Assembly (NCBI RefSeq): GCF_041956535.1
Contig: NW_027192194.1
Coordinates: 612,545-676,544 of the forward strand
DNA from: Calcarisporiella thermophila CBS 279.70
Taxonomy: Eukaryota > Calcarisporiellomycota
DNA: 64,000 nt
Reading direction: 5' to 3'
Shown here one piece after another: positions 56,412-64,000 of this stretch. The notes beneath the pieces were generated by a model that saw only the letters and a list, made by a program, of their open reading frames with translations, made no database searches and had not been told where the DNA came from. Within the stretch, counting starts at the first letter, position 1. Each line of letters starts with the position of its first letter. A program made the position numbers and the translations under genes.

Positions 56412-59222
56412 TCATTTTTCAGCACCGCGAGTATCAAAATCGGAAAGGAAGTCCGGTGTAGTGGGTTTGGTAGTCGAAGTAGAAAGAGTGGCGGCCATAT
56501 CAGCATTTGGCAACGAAATACGCTGGTATAGATGAATATTCTCGAGCTCTTGCTCAAGAATTTCCTGCAGAGTAGTGTATTCCTTTTCTTTAGCTCTAAA
56601 TGAGGTCGTGGAGTTAATAACAATCCAAATGAGGGTATATCGGGTATGACAAAGCTAACTTTTCTAATCGTGCTTCCAGACTTTTGAGTGCACTTTGCAG
56701 CCTGCCTTCGAGATCGTAACCTGATTGTAAAATATAGGAAATAAACAAATGTGATGATGCTCTTTGTCGTTTGTCACAAATTCAATTTACCAATCCGATT
56801 AGTAGTCTCATCAAATGTGCGGCTACGATCCTCAAAATCCCTCTGTAACCGCTCAAGGGTAGCACGGTCTCGATCAACCTCGGGCTCCTTTGCCTGAATA
56901 AATACCTTCAAATTCTCCTGAGTGTGTCGAAGCTCTTTAATGGTAGCAGACAGCTGCGCAGCAGACTTGAAGTCTCGACCTATAAATTGAAAAAGAAAGA
57001 AACTTTTAATCGGAGAGCCCATTCTCTAGTAAAACAATGAAAAGACAGCCGACCAGCCACCGATAGCTTTTTGTTATCTTCCAGCCGAGGAATTTGCTCC
57101 CCAACCCCGACCAGCTCTTGTCGTGCCTTGGCAAGTTGTCCTTGCCCTAACAAGACTTTTGCCGTGGCCGTTTTCAGTTGCTGGTCGGCCTCCGCCACCT
57201 CTCCACGCAATCGTGCTATCTCTCCAATCACTTGCTCCCGTGCTTCACTCTCTTGCTTTAAGACATCGACCAACTCATCAATTTCCTTGGCCTCGACTTC
57301 AAATTTCGCTGCGTCAGTCAAATTGTTCGATATTTGCTGCTCAAGCCGGGATATGTCATGTGCCCTATTTTGGCGTTCACGCTCATGTGTCTCCATCTGG
57401 CGCTGGAGCGCACCCTCTGCCTTTTCTATTCGGGAGGCACGTTGTGCAATGTCGCGCTGCCGAGCAGTGAGCACGGACCTTTCTCCTGATAATTCATTCT
57501 TTTCGGTGTTAAATGGCCGGATGGTGTCCTCAATTGTACGCTCAATATTACTAATGTGCTTGGTAATTTCGAATTCTTGATTTTGCAGCATGACAAGACG
57601 CTCCTTGAGCTCGACAATTTCGTTCTATAATGAAATAGGCATGAGTCAAAGTCACGAAAAGCTGTGCGAAAGCTATTGTACCCGAATACTTTGCCGCTGC
57701 TGCGTCAAGCCTTCCATTTCCACTCGTAATTCGCGTGTATGATCAAACATTTTTTCTTCAAACTCGGCCTCGTTGCGCTCTAACATATCCTGGTCAAACA
57801 CTAGCTCGCTTTATAGAATAGAGAACGAAGTTAGTAAATATATATATAAATATACCAATCTATCTTCAAGGATGGGTGCTTTTAAACAGTTACCTTCGTT
57901 CCTTTTCTAATGTCTCTCGCTCATTACTTATGGACAGCCCCTCCTTTTCGCTCCATTTCTTAAAATTCTCAACATAATCGTGCAATGACTTTTCCGATCT
58001 CTCCTTTAAGGTTTTCCATTGCTCACAAGCCAATTTTGCTGCACTCGAGAGGTCTCTCATGACTCCTGCTCCGCGCATCCAGGTGGATGCTAACGATTTG
58101 TCGATCGCTGGCAGTATCTTCTGTGACCGCGTAATATTGGCCTGCGATTCTTCAAGTTCTCGGCGTATCCGATCCGCTTCATTAAAGTCCTCTTTCTCGA
58201 GCGCAATTTCCTGCATGCGCTGCAATTCACTGACCTTTTTCTGAGACTATCAATAGCATGGGATAACGTGAGATCCTTTCCAAAAAATTTGAATTTCCAA
58301 AAAATTTACCTCGATCAATTGGTTTTGGAGAACTTTTCGGCGGTCAACCAATTTAGTTGAATATGTTTTAAGTCTCTGGAGCTCATACTCTATCTCACAC
58401 AAGCGGGTCTCAGGAGAGCTGCCTACTGGTTTGACAGTCGGACTGTCACGAACATGTGGTGCATGTTGTTGAAATGGTATTGCTGGATGTCGATCCGGAG
58501 TTTCTAGCCGTGGTAGTGCAAATGCTATAGAATAGACAGAGGATACATTTAGAGCTAGAAGCGGTAGAGGTATTTCACTTATTAACCTCCAAAATTATCC
58601 ACTTCATCAGATATTTTCGAGCGGTGATATGAAAAGCTATTCGCCGTGGAATTTTTTCGTTCAGGCTCTATGGGTTGATTGATAAAGGAAAACACGGAAT
58701 TGGGTCTCGAGAATCTGCTCTCGGCTAAAATTATAGATAGTGGTATAAGGATGCATCAATTAATATACGAAATATTATATATTTGCCTCTTTTGTTGATA
58801 AAAGAAAAGCTAGACTTTTTGTTAGAAGCTCGATTATCATAGGCGGAATCATCAAGTGAAACCTCTTGGAAATTAGAAGATAGCGAAGAGCTTTGCGCGT
58901 CTCGAGGTTGTACTGCAAAATAAAAGCATGTAACGAGATATTAATATCCAGCCATGAAAATCAGAAAAAAACATAGATAAGTATATTACTAAATTGGTCT
59001 CGATCTAAAGGATAATTTAGCATTGTAGTGTGCCTTGGCCCAGAAAATGATGACCGGTTTGAGCTATTTCCAAGAAGAGCGCTTGATTCATCCTGCTCTT
59101 CGTGCCGGATAAAAATATCTAAAATCAGGATGAGCACATGCTCTGCACCACATCCAGTGTGTATATGAAATAAGCTATCACTTGCCGTCTGAAAAAAAAT
59201 TAGTAGTGGGGTTTCGGTCCAT
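56412..59222 (-). CDS. Long coiled-coil protein with two UVR-like motifs
   Basis: Eleven exons encode 709 residues: 59222-59186, 59118-58990, 58912-58787, 58724-58587, 58524-58310, 58246-57894, 57808-57682, 57624-57054, 56979-56791, 56720-56660 and 56595-56412. The first 190 residues are disordered and carry FS-rich repeats (FSFIN at 91-95 and 109-113). Residues 190-660 form a long coiled coil. Two stretches fit the UVR motif: EKEDFNEADRIRRELEESQ near residues 230-250 and GRDFKSAAQLSATIKEL near 566-582. Both have the DF...A...(I/L)...(E/K)L pattern. The first two GT-less donors (GCAAGT at 59185 and GCAAAT at 58786) are needed to keep frame. The function is unknown; a cytoskeletal or scaffold role fits the layout. 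Confidence 0.7.
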
Positions 59223-59406
59223 CACACTTGAAGTAGGATTGCCTACTTGATAGAGACTGAGGGGATTTGAAGTGTGGCCACCATTTACGTGACGTTTTTT
59301 ATATGAATATTATCTTGAGTACATTTGTTCTATTTTATTTTCTTTTTGTATTCAATTTCCACCTTTACTTCACCGAATTTGGCTATAGACAATCCTCTTC
59401 TGTAGG

Positions 59407-60487
59407 ATGGAGCAGGAAGAAGAAGGTGTTCTATCTCTTGCTTTGAAAAATAATATAAAATTGACTCCTAATACTCCGTGTCATTTACAGAAATTGAGTA
59501 TTCTGTCCTCTCAAGTCTCCAACCGAGTAAGTCCTCACCATCCTATATAGTATTTTTCGCACTTAATTTCGTATTAACCAATTCTCATACATTCGATAAT
59601 GTTAAATTATGCGATTCCATTTTTATTGTGTTATACAGTACTGAAAGATTTCCGGGAGATTGGCTCATTAGCGATTTGGTCACTCTCGTCATGTAAAGCT
59701 GGATTTGGAGTTGACCAATTGCGCGATGATGACCTCGAAACATACTGGCAGTATGTGAACTAGTCCTATCATTATGGCCTTTGCTATGTACTTAGTCACT
59801 CTTACCTTTCGGGATAGATCTGATGGAACCCAACCGCACCTCGTCAATATCCAATTTCCCAAAAGAACTGGAATTACAGTAGGTCTCCCACGCAAAATCC
59901 GCTCAATTTTCTATTTAATTTTTTAAACCAGCTGTCAGCATTTATGCATTTTTCTAGATGCGAAGCAGGATGAGAGCTACACTCCCAATAAACTTAGTGT
60001 TCGGGTTGGAAATAGCTTTTACGACTTGATGGTATATCCTGGCTTCCATTTTCCTAGTATATATTTATTCCGATTCTGTGCAACTAACTTATGCATGACT
60101 AGGATCTACATATTCTGGATTTGGAGGAACCTTCGGGGTGGGTCGTCATACCACTTTCAAGCAGTTCGACCGGAAGGTGATTATGTTAAACAAAAGCTAA
60201 AAGCGATGAGCTAGCATTGACTCGAAGCGACAATATAGGACCAAGCTTCCTTTGGTGACGCGCCTTCTTCAACTGGCCATCCTTTCCAATCATCAAAATG
60301 GAAAGGACACGCATGTACGACAGATAAAAGTGTTTGCGCCTAGACAGTACTCTTTCTTGCTCTCCACAAACACCTGATGTTACAAAACGTCGATGCTAAC
60401 TGACTATGTATTAGAATGCCATTAGAGGACGACGACATTTTACCATTCACCTCCACGACTTTAGCCATGCATTCAACTGTGCGGTAA
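59407..60487 (+). CDS. APC10: Anaphase-promoting complex subunit 10 (APC10/Doc1)
   Basis: Eight small exons (59407-59425, 59491-59526, 59639-59750, 59818-59878, 59939-60031, 60103-60176, 60239-60346, 60415-60487) encode 191 residues. None exceeds 112 nt, so the gene has no long open frame. The DOC domain is clear: [78 protein letters not shown] and [19 protein letters not shown] (each partly quoted). APC10 helps recruit D-box substrates to the APC/C ubiquitin ligase. The tail ends HSTVR; other members end in IR, which docks on the TPR subunits, so Val here is a conservative change. The first exon holds only six codons plus one base; its ATG is the sole in-frame start. Confidence 0.88.
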
Positions 60488-60817
60488 TAATTTATTTTTG
60501 GTTATGGAATAGACTTGGGATCACACTGTCTTTTGGGCATCCTGGAGGAATCACCCTGTTTTGATTCTGTGAACCATCCTTGTATGTATTTTCCGCCACT
60601 TCATTGTTACCCTTATCATGAAGAATTTATTAAAATCATAATGATCCATATGTATATGCCCGTGAAGAACATGAATAAAATGAACAGTGACCTGAAATCA
60701 GCAATATGTATAGTATGATACAAGTATGGAGAGATGGATGAATGACGATGCTTCAATGAAAGAATAAATATAAATAAATGGGTGATTGCATAGAGAGGTT
60801 ATATGAAACCAAGTTCT
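60488..60817. other. Convergent AT-rich 3' intergenic region
   Basis: The region holds the 3' flanks of APC10 and the MFS gene. It is AT-rich, with no feature seen. Confidence 0.45.
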
Positions 60818-62384
60818 TTAAACGCCTGAAGCTTCTCTGACACGCTTACGATGCTTGTTCTGCTTCCTCCACATGATCGTCACCCCCAATGCAGCCATCA
60901 CTCCTGCGAGCCCAAGCTCCAACGGCAACAACGTCATGGGGCCTGCAAAATCGGCCAACACACCAGCTATCCAGCTGAAGATGCCCTGGCCGAGCGAGGC
61001 GAACCCCGTTACCAAACCAATGGCTGACCCACGTAGCCGCAAGGGGATTTCGGAGCAGAGTACAATCATTAGGGTTGGATATATAGGGCCAAGTCCCAAA
61101 CCAGTCAAGAACAGTGCAATACCAGAGAGGGCCTCCCCACCCTCTGTGCTGGGAACTATCGGCACTATAAACCAAAGGGTGAGCAGGGCAACCACGTGGA
61201 TGAGAAGGCCGATGAAGACAACGCGAAAACTTCCCACTTTGGGAGAAAGATGACCGAGCCCAACACTTCCTATCATTAGGCCCAACCAGTAGATCCCTGC
61301 TATTTGACCGGATATAGCGACTGGATATTCACGCGCAACCGTGAGAAAGTTGTAGGACCAGCTCCCAAGAGAAACTTCCGCGCCCCTATTTAAAGTGGAT
61401 GAGTAAGTATAGATTCTCGCGCAGTATAGCATTCAGTGGGTATCCATCAACATACATATAAAAGAAAAACATTAGAGCACATAACCACACGTGAAGATAT
61501 TTGAACACGGCTAGCAAAAGATTGCTTTGTTCTTCTATCTCTTCCACTTCTTCAACGCGTATTTTCTCTCCGTTGCCCTTCTCTTCGCCCTCCTCTGTCC
61601 CGGTAGCGTCGACGGCCGTAGTCTCGGAATCCTGCGTATCCATCGATGGATTCTCCCAATTTCTCCTCTCAATAAACACTACGGCTAGGCCCAAAAAGAT
61701 AGCCACCCCTGCTGAACCAAGCAAAAGATAGATGGTATTCCACTGCATATTCGCGTTATCGATCAGCAGGGTAAAGGCGGCTGGACCCGCCCATGCGCCG
61801 AGACCATAGGCGGCATGTAACCAGGTGAGGAGCCGGGCGCCGTTGGGAAGGCTCAACATAAAACTATGGATGCCTGTATCGAGGGTAGCGATGCTGGCTC
61901 CGCTCACCACCATACTTAGCATGAAGGAAAAAAACGGCAAACGGGGCGCAACGAGGGCCAAACAGAAGGTGGCCACGAGGAAGAGGCCTTCTCCCAGGAT
62001 GAGATACCTCTTGAACCCCAGCCTGTTCACTAAAAACCCCGTAAGCATAGAGCCGAGTAGGTAGCCGGCCAGATCGGAGAGAAAAGCCAAGGAGACCTGG
62101 CTGTCATTAAGGGAGTAGTATTTCCGCACTTGAGGGAGCACGAGCCCAAACGTGCCGTCGTCGGATCCAACAAAGAGGAACATCAAATAGCACAATAGGA
62201 GGGTAGCCCACCAGCGCCATTTCTTTGCCAGTCGACTGGCCGTGCTATCTGCATAGCTCTCATTAGAGTTGGTCGAGATGGTGTTGGTGATATCCAACTC
62301 CACTGTTTCTGTTGACTCTTTTAATGAGGAATTGGATACTGAGTCAGTTTGCTTTGTGGTCGAAGTATTTTGGCTGGCCTCCAT
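60818..62384 (-). CDS. Major facilitator superfamily transporter
   Basis: Two exons (62384-61456, 61385-60818) encode 498 residues. After a 55-residue polar N-terminus there are 12 predicted helices, split by a central acidic loop rich in Glu and Thr (about residues 225-270). The A-motif-like GFLVNRLGFKRYL follows helix 2. The GSDDGTFGLVLPQVRKYY start and LVTGFASLGQGIFSW region recall the fucose/glucose permease-type branch of the MFS. The intron codon is AT/G, giving FFFYMGAEVS. Substrate and membrane are unknown. Homologues are usually in the plasma or vacuolar membrane. Confidence 0.85.
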
Positions 62385-63017
62385 GAGTTTAGATCAGCAT
62401 CTAAGCTTGCTATTCTTCATGTAAAAACGCGAGGAGATCTTTAATGAGAGTACAAATAGGATGCAATAGAGACAAGCGGCTGCTGTAAAGTTGAAGGAGA
62501 AAATAAGGTGAGGGAACACTTGCGGCTTTCCTAAATAGAGGGATCCGTACAAGACTGGGCGGAAGGGAGAGGGGGAGGTGGGGGATTTAAAAGAAGCGGG
62601 GAAAAGGGAGGGGGGGGGGGGTAGGAAAGGATTTTGAACCCTTTTTTTCTTGGAAAATGACAATTATGCTGAAACCTGCGCCTGAAGGGTGGCCACAGGG
62701 TCTTAAAATACCTGAGGAAGCTTCCTAAATTTAGCCATCAGGGACCAGTATGGATCACCATAACCTGATGATTCTGTTTCGATAAAACTTTGCTGAAAAA
62801 TCCAACCCACTTTCTCATCTTTGGTGAAGTCTGTGCACGAAATTTGGAATGGCTCTATCAAGAGCTTAACCATGAAAAAAAAAAAATACCAAGAAAAATT
62901 TGAAACCGGATCCAGCTCCATGATTTGCTGATCGCTATTTACAACTGAAATATATTATCCCTTGAACATAGGATTACACATATATCAAAAAAGCTTAGGT
63001 TGAATAGAAAATGAATC
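62385..63017. other. Intergenic region or 3' exons of the RD/RE gene
   Basis: The first part is the MFS promoter and leader, with a 12-G run (+ strand) at 62610-62621. Bases 62703-62945 may be further exons of the gene to the right: a frame holding KDEKVGWIFQQSFIETES and GDPYWSLMAKFRKL is preceded by ATATATTTCAG, and a GTGAGA donor at about 63048 would join to it in frame. That extension is not decided here. Confidence 0.35.
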
Positions 63018-63897
63018 TTATGTCGCAACTGCTGTGCTCGCAGCATTCTCACCAAAAGCGTCCTCCTCCGTGGATTCTCCCTTCTCCTCGAGCAACTTCT
63101 CCACAATCTCCACCTGTTGCGTAAACTTGATGACGTCGGCATCTGCAATACTAAGTTCGAAGGAGGATTTGAGGAGTTGGAGAGCGATTCTGTCCTCTTC
63201 TTGGCGCAACTTGTTTCTATCTTCAAGACACACTTCCATCTTTATGGAAATAAAAAACAATGTAGGAGAAAAATTAATAATAGGTTCAGCTTCGTCATCC
63301 AATAGGAGAAATTATTCGGCCAACAACACCAACCTCTTTCTCCTGCTCTGGTGCCCAGGAAATTTTCACCACTTGGCGAGCAGCGGGTGGCATTTGTCGT
63401 GAAGTGAGAGGAGCGGTAGGAAGGGATGCGGGACCAGCATAGGGAGAAGAGCCAGCCTGCCCAGTTCGTCGATAGTAAGGCGATGGGGAGCCCGTGTGTC
63501 TGCCGTAAAATCGAGAACCCGTTGGGGTTGGAGTGCTCTGCGGCATTCCATATGAATTAGAGTGTGGGGTAATATTGGTTGGTTTGGAAGCAGATGTTGC
63601 TAAGAAAGAGGGAGATCGGCGGTCACTGCCTCCGCTACTTCCACTCCCGAATCGCCTGTCGCGATCTCGCTCACGATCCTTTTCCCTGTCCCTTTCGCGA
63701 TCCCGATAATCCCGGTCGTAGTCTCGCTCTCGCTCTCTATCTCTGTCGCGATCTCTGTCCCTTTCGCGCTCTCTGTCTCTATCTCTATCCCTGTCGCGAT
63801 CGCCACGATCTCTCTCCCGATCTCGTTCTCTTGGACTATCACGTCCTCGATCGTAGCCACCAGATCGATGTCTACTCCCTGAATATCGGTCCATCAT
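63018..63897 (-). CDS. RD/RE-repeat basic-acidic protein
   Basis: Two exons (63897-63334, 63239-63018) encode 261 residues. An N-terminal block of about 55 residues alternates Arg with Asp or Glu, which is typical of RNA-binding splicing factors such as U1-70K and RBM25. It is followed by Ser/Pro/Gly-rich sequence and a final helical, charged region ([30 protein letters not shown]). The intron joins QEKE to MEVC in phase 0. The first ATG is 63897; the frame runs open to 63921, and a 5' exon beyond the window edge is possible. The stop at 63018 may be bypassed by a GTGAGA donor near 63048. No family is recognised. A nuclear RNA or chromatin role is a guess from composition. Confidence 0.55.
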
Positions 63898-64000
63898 TAA
63901 TGGTTGAGGTTGTTGAGACAATATTTTGCAGATTTAATTCCACTCTGTGACTTGCTTTGAAATGTGGCTTAGCTTGAGTACAAATCCCTATTTTATGCAT

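Noticed and set aside
58740-58786. Alternative GT donor (about 58766) in place of the GC donor of the UVR gene
   Set aside because: It also keeps frame, but it would leave an intron of only about 44 nt, shorter than every other modelled intron, and would add a Lys/Ile/Phe stretch from AT-rich sequence. It is not excluded and is listed as a test of the GC-AG finding.

Overview
This window is eukaryotic nuclear DNA, almost certainly from a filamentous fungus. Genes sit about 2 kb apart on both strands. Nearly every gene is cut by short introns of about 50-125 nt with GT-AG (occasionally GC-AG) ends. Fungal families are present: a Zn2Cys6 regulator, a Gds1-type winged helix, a CP2/Grainyhead factor, an AzgA-type purine permease, a CSC1/OSCA channel, Csm3/Swi3 and a possible TCO89-like protein. 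The metazoan-like or patchily distributed families (mS34, a single-HKD phospholipase D, a LACTB2-like nuclease, a Kelch membrane protein) make an early-diverging lineage such as Mucoromycota plausible, but the sequence alone does not settle this. All exon structures were worked out by hand from reading-frame continuity, splice signals and family resemblance. No bacterial, viral, transposon or CRISPR content was found.

Layout. 1-10.7 kb: the 3' end of CTP synthase, a Gds1-like factor, a MARVEL-like four-helix protein, an AzgA-like permease and a seven-helix protein. 11-17 kb: a regulator with two zinc clusters, a four-helix membrane protein and a Zucchini-like phospholipase D. 17.8-22 kb: a 13-exon CSC1-type channel. 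22.5-31.7 kb: surface and metabolic genes (two single-pass proteins with beta-rich ectodomains, a LACTB2-like nuclease, a P450 and a Kelch membrane protein). 32.5-43 kb: a prenylated disordered protein, mitochondrial beta-ketoacyl-ACP synthase divergent from uS8m, a CP2/Grainyhead factor and an 11-exon membrane protein. 43-55 kb: an SR-protein kinase, a glutaredoxin, inorganic pyrophosphatase, a TCO89-like protein, a type II Hsp40, mS34, Csm3/Swi3 and VDAC. 56-64 kb: a coiled-coil protein with two UVR-like motifs, APC10, an MFS transporter and an RD/RE-repeat protein.

There is no single operon-like system. Several genes concern mitochondria (ketoacyl synthase, uS8m, mS34, VDAC, possibly a pyrophosphatase isoform and LACTB2). 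Others concern chromosome replication and the cell cycle (Csm3/Swi3, APC10) or regulation by transcription factors and an SR kinase. The most notable observations are a probable dual-localised pyrophosphatase made from two in-frame start codons, three GC-AG introns (two in one gene), a paired-UVR coiled-coil protein, tandem Zn2Cys6 clusters, a Zucchini-like nuclease in a fungus and recurrent sense-strand poly-C runs in introns.
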